Origin: Ignavibacteriae bacterium HGW-Ignavibacteriae-4
GTDB lineage: Bacteria; Bacteroidota; Ignavibacteria; Kapaibacteriales; UBA2268
DNA: 64,000 nucleotides
NCBI GenBank assembly: GCA_002839765.1
Contig: PGYR01000012.1
Span: 1-64,000, forward strand
Direction: 5' to 3'
Made by a program: the position numbers and the translations under genes. Each line of letters begins with the position of its first letter. Positions within the stretch are counted from its first letter, which is position 1. This document shows positions 30,445 through 40,093 of the stretch, piece by piece. The notes beneath the pieces were generated by a model. It ran no database searches. It saw nothing but the letters and a program-made list of their open reading frames with translations, and was not told the DNA's origin.

Positions 30445-31055
30445 TAGCAATAGTACTATTCACTATTTTCCTAATTTCTGGCTGTTCTGACGATGAAGCT
30501 TTAGATATGGACAAATTCAAAAAAGAGAATGCTTATGAAGGTGATGAATTTGCACCTTCAGAAGAATCTATTTTCAACTTGACTAGTGATTGGGAGAATC
30601 AGAATGGTGATACAGTTCAATTAAAAGTAGTAGCAGGAAAGCCAACAATATTGGCAATGATATATACTCATTGTGAGTATTCATGCCCTCTAATTACTGC
30701 AGATATGAAACAGTTACACAATTTGATTCCAGAAAAAAGACGAGACCAAGTTAACTTCCTAATAGTAAGTATAGACCCAATACACGACAGACCTGACACA
30801 CTTTCTAGGTTTATGAAGAAAGAACAGATGGATGAAAAATACTGGACAATGTTAACGGGGACTGAAACTAAAATTCGAGAATTAGCAGCTGTTTTAGGTT
30901 TCAAATACAAGAAATCATCATTGATGGATTACGCACATTCTAATTTGATTACTGTACTTAATCCCAAAGGTGAGATTATAGAACAGATAAATGGTTTTGG
31001 AAGTGATAAAAAGAAAATAATTGAAAAAGTTTTGAAATATACTAATGAGGATTAG
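30426..31055 (+). CDS. SCO1/SenC family copper-chaperone-like lipoprotein
   Basis: 'KPTILAMIYTHCEYSCPLITADM' (CxxxC), 'DYAHSN' His; lipobox 'IFLISGCSDDE'. The supplied ORF starts at 30378; the internal Met at 30426 (MRKGQIIAIV) gives a proper signal peptide. Confidence 0.88.
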   Translation: MRKGQIIAIVLFTIFLISGCSDDEALDMDKFKKENAYEGDEFAPSEESIFNLTSDWENQNGDTVQLKVVAGKPTILAMIYTHCEYSCPLITADMKQLHNLIPEKRRDQVNFLIVSIDPIHDRPDTLSRFMKKEQMDEKYWTMLTGTETKIRELAAVLGFKYKKSSLMDYAHSNLITVLNPKGEIIEQINGFGSDKKKIIEKVLKYTNED

Positions 31056-31057
31056 AT

Positions 31058-32320
31058 ATGAAAAAGATTATAATAATAAGTTTTGTTATGTTTGGTATGA
31101 TAATAAGTTCTACAGGGTTATTAGCTAAGTTCTCTTTAAATGGTCAATTCAAGCCTAGATATGAGTACAGAGATGGGTATAAACTGCTGACGAATGATGA
31201 TTTATTTCCAGCTTCATTTGTTTCACAGAGAACAAGATTAAATTTTGATTATTCAAATAGTAATATAACATCTAGAATTTCTGCCCAAGATGTCAGAGTA
31301 TGGGGTGATGAAGTTCATCTGAAAAATACACCAAGTATCGCACTGCACGAAGCATGGGTAGATTTGAAATTAGATACCATGATCAGCTTAAAAGTAGGTC
31401 GCCAAGAGTTAGTCTATGATGATCATAGAATACTAGGTAATGTAGATTGGGCACAAGAAGGAAGAAGTCATGATGCATTTGTAGGTAAATACGAATCAAG
31501 CAATATGAAAATCCACTTAGGCGGTGCATTCAATCAAAGTGGTCAAAATTTATTTAGTACTAATTACGCTATGAAAAACTACAAAGGTATGGGATTCTTA
31601 TGGTTCGAGAATATAATTGATACTAATATGAGATTTACTTTACTTGGTATTACTGATGCATTTCAAGAGAATGACACAAATAATTATAATTATTTCCGTT
31701 ACACATTTGGTGGTAATTACTACTATACATCACAATCTTTAGAAATACAGGGTACAGGATACTATCAACTAGGACAGACTGTAAAAGCACAAGATATCTC
31801 TGCTTATATGTTCTCGTTACAAGCTCATTATAAATTCAATGGATTCAAAGTCGGAGCTGGCATTGATTATCTTTCAGGTAATGATTCGGAAAACCCAGGA
31901 ACTAACGAATATACAGCTTTCAATACACTTTACGGTACGAACCACAAATTCTATGGTTTGATGGATCACTTCATAGATATACCAGCAAATACAGCTGGAG
32001 GTGGATTAGTGGATATTTATGCTAATATAAAATATGATTTTATGTCTAAGTGGAATGCCAATTTGGACTTCCACAGCTTTTCATTAGAAAAAGCAATAAT
32101 CAATCCAATTACTTCATCACTAACAGAAAAAGGACTAGCAAGTGAAATTGATTTAGTATTAACACATACCTTATCGAGTGATATAAAATTCCAAATTGGT
32201 TATTCATACTTAATACCTGCTGATGCTTTAAAAATAGTACAAGGCAGACCAAATGGAGAAAACTCACAATGGCTATGGGCTATGTTAATAGTAACGCCGG
32301 AGTTTTTCTCTTCTAACTAG
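31058..32320 (+). CDS. Alginate-export-type outer-membrane beta-barrel/porin
   Basis: Signal peptide; 'FSLNGQFKPRYEYRDGYK', 'SQRTRLNFDYSNSNITSRISAQDVRVWGDE', 'LKVGRQELVYDDHRILGNVDWAQEGRSHDAF'. Confidence 0.82.
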   Translation: MKKIIIISFVMFGMIISSTGLLAKFSLNGQFKPRYEYRDGYKLLTNDDLFPASFVSQRTRLNFDYSNSNITSRISAQDVRVWGDEVHLKNTPSIALHEAWVDLKLDTMISLKVGRQELVYDDHRILGNVDWAQEGRSHDAFVGKYESSNMKIHLGGAFNQSGQNLFSTNYAMKNYKGMGFLWFENIIDTNMRFTLLGITDAFQENDTNNYNYFRYTFGGNYYYTSQSLEIQGTGYYQLGQTVKAQDISAYMFSLQAHYKFNGFKVGAGIDYLSGNDSENPGTNEYTAFNTLYGTNHKFYGLMDHFIDIPANTAGGGLVDIYANIKYDFMSKWNANLDFHSFSLEKAIINPITSSLTEKGLASEIDLVLTHTLSSDIKFQIGYSYLIPADALKIVQGRPNGENSQWLWAMLIVTPEFFSSN

Positions 32321-32346
32321 ATTCAAACTAAGGTATATAGAATTAT

Positions 32347-32378
32347 TAAAAGCAGGCATCAATTGTCTGCTTTTTTTT
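32347..32378 (+). terminator. Rho-independent terminator after the nirK operon porin
   Basis: aaaagcagg-catcaatt-gtctgctttttttt. Confidence 0.75.
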
Positions 32379-32478
32379 AATATGTAACTTTTCTTATATT
32401 CAACTGTTTCTTAATCTCAACTAAATAAAAGAATTAGATTTAGTTGTAATCTTTATTGAAATATCAGGGCAGTTTAAA

Positions 32479-35457
32479 ATGAAAAAATTCATACTAATCC
32501 TAATATCAACTATCTTGTTAACCGTTAGTCTAACGGCTCAATTCAAAGTTGTTCAAAGTAACCCTAATAATTATAGTTTTAATATTACAGAAAATGCACA
32601 CCAACTCACGGATGGCTCGAGTAGAATGCAAGCCACTGCCATTTGGAATAATAGTTCAATACCTGGTTTCGAGAATATACACTTAAATGTCAATTTCTTA
32701 GTTGAAGCTGAATATTATTTAGGCTATAAAGATTTAGAAGGAGCTGATGGAATCGTTTTTGTATTACAATCTGCAGGTGATGATAAACTAGGTAGTATGG
32801 GTGTTGGGATGGGTTATGCAGCAAATCCAGATGATGGTAATAAGAAAATAGCGCCATCATTGGGAGTTGAAATGGATACACATTACAATCCGGTATTGTT
32901 ACCTCTACCGATAGATGATAACCCCGAGGATCACTTTGAGTATCTTATAAATGGTGAACTTATGAATAAAGTAGGGTTAGAGATAAGCGCAAAAGAAGAT
33001 TTAAATGGTACCCCCTTAAACATTGAAGATAGTACGTTCCATTGTGTTAAATTCTTTTGGAATAGCGCAAATAAAGAACTTTCAAGTTATCTTGACGGTC
33101 AATTCAGAAAGAAGGAAACTTTTGATGGTGTTATAAATAATTCATTAACTTCTATTCTCCAAACTGACCTAGTAAACTGGGGATTTACTACTGGCACAGC
33201 TAATCTTGACAATATTCATATGGTTAGATTCGACAAAATAACAAGAGGTGATGAGGCTTGTTTTGTTGAGATTTATAAAGAGTCTACGTATGATGTATCT
33301 AACCCAAATTGCGGATTCAAAGGAATAACTATATGCAAAAACAATCCTGAAAATAAAATAAATTTACACATAGCCACAACGCAACTACCAATCAATAGAA
33401 TAGAATGGGAGTCAAAAAATAACACGACAATTATAACACCAATAAACTTAGGGCAAGACAAAGTCAATTTGCAAATGAAAGATAATGATGTAATTGAAGT
33501 TACTGTTTTTTATTCAAATGGATGTGTAGCTAAAGATGAATTTGTAATCTATTCAAAAGATATAGAAATAATAAGCAATAAAGACACAATTATATTGTGC
33601 CAAACTGATGAAGTTGAAGTTGATTTAGATTTAAAAATTAATGGCGAAACAGTTGATAATTCTGATGGTGTAAATTGGAGTTGGACGAATACAGAGTATA
33701 TAGTAAATCAGGGGGAGTTAACTGACAAAGTTCAAATAAATTTGAAAAATAGAAAGTCAGATACAATCAGATTTGTTGTGACTGTCGAGGAATCAGATAG
33801 TTTGTCTAATAGATGTGTAGACGAAGTAACCATAACAGTGATAGTGAACAATTATTATTTCAATGAAAAAATGACCTACTCACCATGCAATGATACAGCA
33901 TATATTGAATTTGAGGTATTTGAAGATGAAGCATTAACAACACCTCTACCAAATGTAAAAATCAAAAAAGCAAGTTGGATATCTCCAAACTCAATTAATG
34001 ATTATATAAACGGAATTGTACCAAATGGATTAACTGCAACTGTTGTTACGGAAGGCAAATATGAAATCAAAATAGATATGACAAATGGGTGCCATATAAC
34101 CAAATCAGTAAATACCAACTTTTCGAAAGTCGATTTAGATTTAATCCCCGGTAATCTTAAGTTTTGTAGAAATGATAGTATATCAGTAGAATCTAAAGTA
34201 GAAGCAATTAAATATCTTTGGTCTACTGGTGATACAACAAAAGGTATCGAGATTTGGAAAGCTGGGGAATATACTCTAGAAATAGTGACTAACGCAGGAT
34301 GTCAATTCTATGATACTCTGGAAGTAGTTGTGCTTCCCGATATAGAATTCAATATAGTTGGTGATTCTATAATTTGTAATGACAGAGATTTCGTTACATT
34401 GAAATCAGACAAGCCTTTTGAAAAATATCAATGGTCAAATGGAAGCTCCGCTGATAGTATTGAAATAGATACTCCCGGTCTTTATTGGTTGAAAGTGACT
34501 AATGTGGATGGTTGCAGTGCTTACGATGAAATAATTATTACTAATAATGGTGTAAATACAAGACAAGACATTGACTATCCTGATACTATAAACATAGGCA
34601 AAGTATATTATGAAGACAATTTCAAATTCAAGGTTAATTTAAAAAATAAAGGGTCAGAACGAATTAGCATTACTTCTAAATTTAATGGTACGATAAATAG
34701 TTTTGAACTAAGTGATAGTACAAATCTTGTATTCCCCATTAATCCTAATGAATTAGGAGCTTATAGCGATAGTGTAGTGTTTGTAGTGGAACAGAATTGC
34801 CCGGATACTTTCTACGTTTATGTAATAGGGAGTGTTTTCACTAAAGTTGTTTTGGAGTTACCTCAAGTAATTGCATCTCCAGGAGAACAAACTTATTTAC
34901 CAATTAAACTAAGAAGCAAAATAAGTTTTGATGATAATTACACTTTTGATTTGAATTATGATAGTGATATTATTTACTTAGTAGGCAGTTCAAACCCTAT
35001 AAACTTCACTAGAGATTGGCGCTTGAATGGGAGTGAGCAAATAATAGAGAATCCTTCTGGAACTGTTCTATTAATGGATTTATCAGAAAAAGCAATTACA
35101 GTCGATACTTTATTATGGGAAAACAAATTCATCGAGAGTGAAATAATAAATGGCTGGATTAGATTAGATACAATCTGTGTTCACGAATACAGAGTAATAG
35201 AGATAAATTATGAGAAGGTAGATGCTTTTTATAATCTGGACAAAGATAAGTTAGTAATTCAAAAAATTGGTTCTGATGAAGCTTCTGAAATCGAAGTTAG
35301 TATATCTAGTTTGAGTGGCGTATCTGTTCTTACAAAGAATACAACTATAACAGACACTAAAGAACTCGATTTATCGAACCTAACCGCAGGTGTTTATTTT
35401 GTAAAAATAGAATTCAATGGATTAAGTAATCTATATAAATTCATAAAGATGTATTAA
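32479..35457 (+). CDS. Secreted protein with L-type-lectin-like domain, PKD/Ig-like region and T9SS-like C-terminus
   Basis: 'ADGIVFVLQSAGDDKLGSMGVGMGYA..APSLGVEMDTHYN' lectin-type pattern; 'YQWSNGSSADSIEIDTPGLYWLKVTNVDGC' Ig-like; C-terminal 'SGVSVLTKNT..DLSNLTAGVYFVKIEFNG'. Confidence 0.75.
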   Translation: MKKFILILISTILLTVSLTAQFKVVQSNPNNYSFNITENAHQLTDGSSRMQATAIWNNSSIPGFENIHLNVNFLVEAEYYLGYKDLEGADGIVFVLQSAGDDKLGSMGVGMGYAANPDDGNKKIAPSLGVEMDTHYNPVLLPLPIDDNPEDHFEYLINGELMNKVGLEISAKEDLNGTPLNIEDSTFHCVKFFWNSANKELSSYLDGQFRKKETFDGVINNSLTSILQTDLVNWGFTTGTANLDNIHMVRFDKITRGDEACFVEIYKESTYDVSNPNCGFKGITICKNNPENKINLHIATTQLPINRIEWESKNNTTIITPINLGQDKVNLQMKDNDVIEVTVFYSNGCVAKDEFVIYSKDIEIISNKDTIILCQTDEVEVDLDLKINGETVDNSDGVNWSWTNTEYIVNQGELTDKVQINLKNRKSDTIRFVVTVEESDSLSNRCVDEVTITVIVNNYYFNEKMTYSPCNDTAYIEFEVFEDEALTTPLPNVKIKKASWISPNSINDYINGIVPNGLTATVVTEGKYEIKIDMTNGCHITKSVNTNFSKVDLDLIPGNLKFCRNDSISVESKVEAIKYLWSTGDTTKGIEIWKAGEYTLEIVTNAGCQFYDTLEVVVLPDIEFNIVGDSIICNDRDFVTLKSDKPFEKYQWSNGSSADSIEIDTPGLYWLKVTNVDGCSAYDEIIITNNGVNTRQDIDYPDTINIGKVYYEDNFKFKVNLKNKGSERISITSKFNGTINSFELSDSTNLVFPINPNELGAYSDSVVFVVEQNCPDTFYVYVIGSVFTKVVLELPQVIASPGEQTYLPIKLRSKISFDDNYTFDLNYDSDIIYLVGSSNPINFTRDWRLNGSEQIIENPSGTVLLMDLSEKAITVDTLLWENKFIESEIINGWIRLDTICVHEYRVIEINYEKVDAFYNLDKDKLVIQKIGSDEASEIEVSISSLSGVSVLTKNTTITDTKELDLSNLTAGVYFVKIEFNGLSNLYKFIKMY

Positions 35458-35509
35458 ACTTGAATAAGAAATCATAGTATTAATAAAAAATAATCATTTC
35501 AAAACTTTC

Positions 35510-36049
35510 TTACTTTATTCTATCGGGGTTATCTTTTGCAAATTGTGACCAATCCGAGACTTTCTTCTTGTTTGAAGTGCCTAGCTTTAGACAATGACAA
35601 ATAGCGATTGCTAAAGCATCTGTAGAATCTAAGTACTCAGGTGTTTCGGTAATTCCAAGTATTTTCTTGACCATGAATTGCACTTGCTCTTTACCCGCTT
35701 TACCCTTACCTGTAACAGATTTCTTTATTTCATTTGGAGAATATTCGAATACAGGCAAATCGTTTTGAGCAGCTGATAGTATAGCGGCAGCTCTAGCGTG
35801 TGAGAGTTTGACCAAAGATTGAACATTTTTTGCATAAAAAATAGTTTCAAAAGCACTAATATCAGGGTTAGTTCTTTTTATTATTCTATCAACTGAATCG
35901 TTGAGTATTTTCAATCTACCATTAAAATCATCTGATTGTAGCTTGGCCTTGATTACGCCATACTCAACTAATTTGAAGCTATTTCCCTCCACATCCACAA
36001 CTCCGTAACCGCAGATAACAGAACCGGGGTCTATGCCTATCACCCTCAT
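35510..36049 (-). CDS. ruvC: Crossover junction endodeoxyribonuclease RuvC
   Basis: 'MRVIGIDPGSVICGYGVVD', 'FETIFYAKNVQSLVKLSHARAAAI', 'DSTDALAIAICH'. Confidence 0.95.
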   Translation of the reverse strand: MRVIGIDPGSVICGYGVVDVEGNSFKLVEYGVIKAKLQSDDFNGRLKILNDSVDRIIKRTNPDISAFETIFYAKNVQSLVKLSHARAAAILSAAQNDLPVFEYSPNEIKKSVTGKGKAGKEQVQFMVKKILGITETPEYLDSTDALAIAICHCLKLGTSNKKKVSDWSQFAKDNPDRIK

Positions 36050-36801
36050 TATAAATCTAACTGATCAATAACAGAGTCGTCTATGTCAGCATTATTATAA
36101 ACATTTTGTACGTCGTCCACTTCTTCCATTTTATCTAAGAATAGCATTACTTTTTTAGCTGTAGAAACGTCAGTGATTTTCACTTTATTTTTTGGAATAT
36201 ATTCTAATTGACTATCTTCAATTTCGAAAATACTCTTATCAAAATACTCATTAACTGAATTATAATCATTCAAAGTACATATTATTCTCGAACTGTCTGT
36301 ATCGTAATCTACGTCTTCCCCACCTGCTTCTAGTGTTTCCATCATCAAATCTTCTTCACTTGCTCCAGATGATTTTATAGTAACAACTCCTTTTCGATCA
36401 AAATTCCAAGCTACTGAGTTAGTCTCACCCATATTACCATCATATTTGTTGAATGAAGCTCGTACCTCTGCAACTGTTCTATTCTTATTATCAGATATAG
36501 TTTCTACTATGATTGCCACACCACCTGGGCCATAACCTTCATAGCGATATTCCTCAAAAGCTTGCCCTTCTAGCTCACCCGTACCTTTTTTGATAGCACG
36601 TTCTATGTTATCCTTAGGCATATCATTATCGCGCGCTTTTTTGACAGCTAAACGAAGACGTGGATTCATATCAGTATCCCCACCACCTTCACGAGCAGAA
36701 ATAGTTATCTCCTTACCCATTTGAGTGAAAATCTTACCTTTGAGTGCATCTTGTCTTCCTTTTCTATGCTTTATATTGGCCCATTTACTATGTCCTGCCA
36801 T
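36049..36801 (-). CDS. yebC: YebC/PmpR family transcriptional/translation factor
   Basis: 'MAGHSKWANIKHRKGRQDALKGKIFTQMGKEI', 'YEGYGPGGVAIIVE'. Confidence 0.96.
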   Translation of the reverse strand: MAGHSKWANIKHRKGRQDALKGKIFTQMGKEITISAREGGGDTDMNPRLRLAVKKARDNDMPKDNIERAIKKGTGELEGQAFEEYRYEGYGPGGVAIIVETISDNKNRTVAEVRASFNKYDGNMGETNSVAWNFDRKGVVTIKSSGASEEDLMMETLEAGGEDVDYDTDSSRIICTLNDYNSVNEYFDKSIFEIEDSQLEYIPKNKVKITDVSTAKKVMLFLDKMEEVDDVQNVYNNADIDDSVIDQLDL

Positions 36802-36864
36802 CTTCTCGCTTCCTTAATTATTTTCTTTTTTTAATATCTAGTTGCTCACAAAAATACAAAATCA

Positions 36865-39800
36865 TCAATTTTCTTTTACTAACAAATTGATAAATTTTTT
36901 ATAAATAGGTGATTGGTCTAATACATCTCGGCAACCAGTTACATACAGTCTCTGTTTCGCCCTTGTAATAGCCACGTTCAGTTTTCTATCTATGTCGCAA
37001 TCATCTATGAATACCGTCGAAGACATATTATGTATATGATGTGGTTTATTCACAGCAAAGGAGATAAAAATAATATCTCTCTCACTCCCTTGGAATCTCT
37101 CTACAGTATCAACAGCAACTTTATCTCGAAGTTCGAAAGGCAATTTATTGCGAATCAAAGCACATTGACTTCTGAAAGGACTTATAACACCTATCTCGAG
37201 GTTACTTGTTTCTTTAGATTCAGAAATTCTGATAATTGAATTTACTATATAATCGGCTTCTGAATAATTTATGTAAGGTGTATCTTCGGGTTCTACATTA
37301 TGAAATCCTAATATCTCATTCGAGTTAATGCTTGATGATAGTCGAAGCAACTTCCCTTGGTAGAATAGCTTATTTGCCAACTCCATTATCTTCTCACCCA
37401 TTCTTCCTTGGTGAGTAAGCATCCCGTGAGAATGAGCCCAGCCATTCTTTTTTGCATTTCTAAGCATTCTTTGGAAATAGGATTCTGATAAATTCTTTAA
37501 CTCAATTTCTTCTAACTGCTCGTTTTCAATAATAAAATTCGATTCCGCTTGGCTTACTATTGCTGGTAATTGTTTCTCATCACCTATCATTATGTACTTT
37601 TGCGAGTAATTAATGATTTTAATAATGAACGGCTCTAGTATCTGTGCGGCCTCGTCTACCACTGCTAAACCAAATGTCTTAAGTTTAAAAAGTTCTTGGT
37701 GTGATAGTAACGAAGAAACTGTTGAAACAATAACACGAGTTGATTCAAATTTTTCTTTCAGTTCTTTCAGATTATAGTCAATACTAAAGTTTGAAAGTAA
37801 TACATCTCCGTGTTCCGAAGATTCACGAGAACCCAATCTGATGAAATCAATGTCAGTTCTTTCTTTTAAAACTGTGCAAATCTGGTCAACAGCTCGATTA
37901 GTATAAGCTGTCAGCAATATACAATCATCCGTATTACTATAGTAATATTCTAGAATTGAGCGCAATACAAAAGAGGTCTTTCCAGTACCCGGTGGCCCCT
38001 GTATCAAGTAGTAACTATTTGCAGAAATAGCGGCCTTAACCACTTCCGTTTGCTTGTCATTCAGATAATCACACTCGAATTCAATTTCGTTTATAGTTTG
38101 TTCATCTTTACCAACTTTTATATCAAATTCTTTATCATCTATGAAATCGAATATAACCGAAGGCAATTTCTTGTATGAATGTTCTAGAAAATCACTCTCT
38201 ATTGCCCAACTACTATATTGTTCTAAGAACTTCTTCCCTAGTAATTTATTTCGCAAACTAATAACAACATGAGATTTATCAATCAGCTTTATTACACCTT
38301 TGAGTAATTGTTCTTTCAGTAATAATGTAAGACCTTCCTCAGTTGTTGGATATATAACAACTTGGTCACCAATTCTGAAATTTACATCACTTCCGTCATA
38401 TCTATCGAATCTCAAATGATAATTATCAAAATTCGATTCATCTTGATTTAACTTGAGTGAGTGCAAAGTATTCCGATTATTAACTTTTCTTTCTTCTAAC
38501 CATAGATTACTATATGCTCTATCAGGACTTTCAGCGTATTTACCTACTTTGTTGCTTATCAATTCTCGGAAAACAAATGAAAGCATTTCTTTCAGATATT
38601 CATGAGCTAGTGCCGTAGAATTATTCAATTTCTCAATAAATACATCTATATCTTTTTGCCAATAGCTTGGTGGGAATTTTTCTAATTCAGTTACCAGATT
38701 ACCGATTGAGTTATAGCTCCTTCCTGCTAAATCGAAGTAAAGACCAACTATTCTATTTCTTAGATCAATAATCTCTTGGAAGTTCCCAGCTAATATTGGT
38801 GCGTTTCTGAAAGGTCGATTTTCATCTTTGGCATAGTATATTGAAGAGTTACCATATCTGTCTGTATAAACAGATTTCAATATAAGATTATAGCAACTAG
38901 CTTGGACATAATGGTTCCTCCAAGTTGAAAGTGAGTAAGTCACATCATTTCCAGTTCTAATAGGTACATTTTTAGTGGGGAATCCACCTGATTTAAGCTC
39001 TATCACCTCTTTTTTGTTGGGATCACTCACATCTACTACCATTGCATCTAATCTTCCTTGTAGCCCGTATTCTGGCGATAAAAAGCTGGGTTCTATGAAA
39101 GTCTCCCCTTTCGGAATATCTACAATTGTTTTTTTTAGCTTTTGATAGATAATTTCTACAACATTATTAATATTGCCGATGCTTTGCTTATCATATTTAT
39201 GTATATATATATTCTGTAATGGAGATTTTGATAATTCATTATCTATATAAAGCTCACTATCTATCTCCTCTTCGCCTATCATAGCATCGAAAAGATTATT
39301 GACAATATTCCCAACCATCATCGGAGTAGATGGATAAGAAACGCTCAACCAGTTAAGCAACGCAAAATATTCGGACTGACCATTATTTTGGAAGCAACTT
39401 GCTATTTCAGTAACATCAATCAGATAATCACTTTCGTAAACTAGGAATGTATTGGGATTGCAATAGAAGACACTGTACCCGTTTTTTTCGTGATGTTTCT
39501 CTACTTCCAGAACATTGATTGCGCTATATGGCTTAACGTAATCCCAAAGTGATTCCCATGTTCTGTTCAAGTATATAGCCACTTTACCGAGTTCTTCGCT
39601 CTCTCCGAATATAATTTTATTCTCACTATCGGGTTTACTCTTCACCATAACTACTAGTTTGAATGATTTGAATTCAGCTTCTGGTGAGTGAATGTAAGTT
39701 AAAATTGGTTCTTCCGTTAGGAATTTTTTTAATTCACTATCGGCAATACCGTCAGTACTTATATCTAGTAATTTCAGAGCTATTCTGAATGAAGATTCCA

Positions 39801-40092
39801 TATCTTCTTTAGAACAGTAAAGAGAAGGTGTAGAGATTAACTTACTTATATATTTGCGATAATTATTGATTTTGTCAATCAAATCTTGGTGCAAATTTAA
39901 CTTATTATATAGGTAAAGTAATTTGGCATGTAGCCCTGAGAAGTAAGATTTTTCGTCTAAGACAGATGTGTTTACTATATGTTTGAAAATATCATACGCC
40001 TGCAAAGTGCGAAACGTATGTGTATTTTCAAAATCATTTAGCTTTAGCTTTATTTCCTCTTCGAAAGAAAGTGCTTTTTCCTTAGCTATCAT
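36865..40092 (-). CDS. Dna2-like helicase-nuclease (PD-(D/E)XK nuclease fused to SF1 helicase)
   Basis: Nuclease 'SPEYGLQGRLDAMVVD...KKEVIELKSG'; Walker A 'YYLIQGPPGTGKTSFV'; 'LAVVDEAAQILEP'; motif VI 'LNVAITRAKQRLYVTG'. Confidence 0.88.
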   Translation of the reverse strand: MIAKEKALSFEEEIKLKLNDFENTHTFRTLQAYDIFKHIVNTSVLDEKSYFSGLHAKLLYLYNKLNLHQDLIDKINNYRKYISKLISTPSLYCSKEDMESSFRIALKLLDISTDGIADSELKKFLTEEPILTYIHSPEAEFKSFKLVVMVKSKPDSENKIIFGESEELGKVAIYLNRTWESLWDYVKPYSAINVLEVEKHHEKNGYSVFYCNPNTFLVYESDYLIDVTEIASCFQNNGQSEYFALLNWLSVSYPSTPMMVGNIVNNLFDAMIGEEEIDSELYIDNELSKSPLQNIYIHKYDKQSIGNINNVVEIIYQKLKKTIVDIPKGETFIEPSFLSPEYGLQGRLDAMVVDVSDPNKKEVIELKSGGFPTKNVPIRTGNDVTYSLSTWRNHYVQASCYNLILKSVYTDRYGNSSIYYAKDENRPFRNAPILAGNFQEIIDLRNRIVGLYFDLAGRSYNSIGNLVTELEKFPPSYWQKDIDVFIEKLNNSTALAHEYLKEMLSFVFRELISNKVGKYAESPDRAYSNLWLEERKVNNRNTLHSLKLNQDESNFDNYHLRFDRYDGSDVNFRIGDQVVIYPTTEEGLTLLLKEQLLKGVIKLIDKSHVVISLRNKLLGKKFLEQYSSWAIESDFLEHSYKKLPSVIFDFIDDKEFDIKVGKDEQTINEIEFECDYLNDKQTEVVKAAISANSYYLIQGPPGTGKTSFVLRSILEYYYSNTDDCILLTAYTNRAVDQICTVLKERTDIDFIRLGSRESSEHGDVLLSNFSIDYNLKELKEKFESTRVIVSTVSSLLSHQELFKLKTFGLAVVDEAAQILEPFIIKIINYSQKYIMIGDEKQLPAIVSQAESNFIIENEQLEEIELKNLSESYFQRMLRNAKKNGWAHSHGMLTHQGRMGEKIMELANKLFYQGKLLRLSSSINSNEILGFHNVEPEDTPYINYSEADYIVNSIIRISESKETSNLEIGVISPFRSQCALIRNKLPFELRDKVAVDTVERFQGSERDIIFISFAVNKPHHIHNMSSTVFIDDCDIDRKLNVAITRAKQRLYVTGCRDVLDQSPIYKKFINLLVKEN

Positions 40093-40093
40093 T

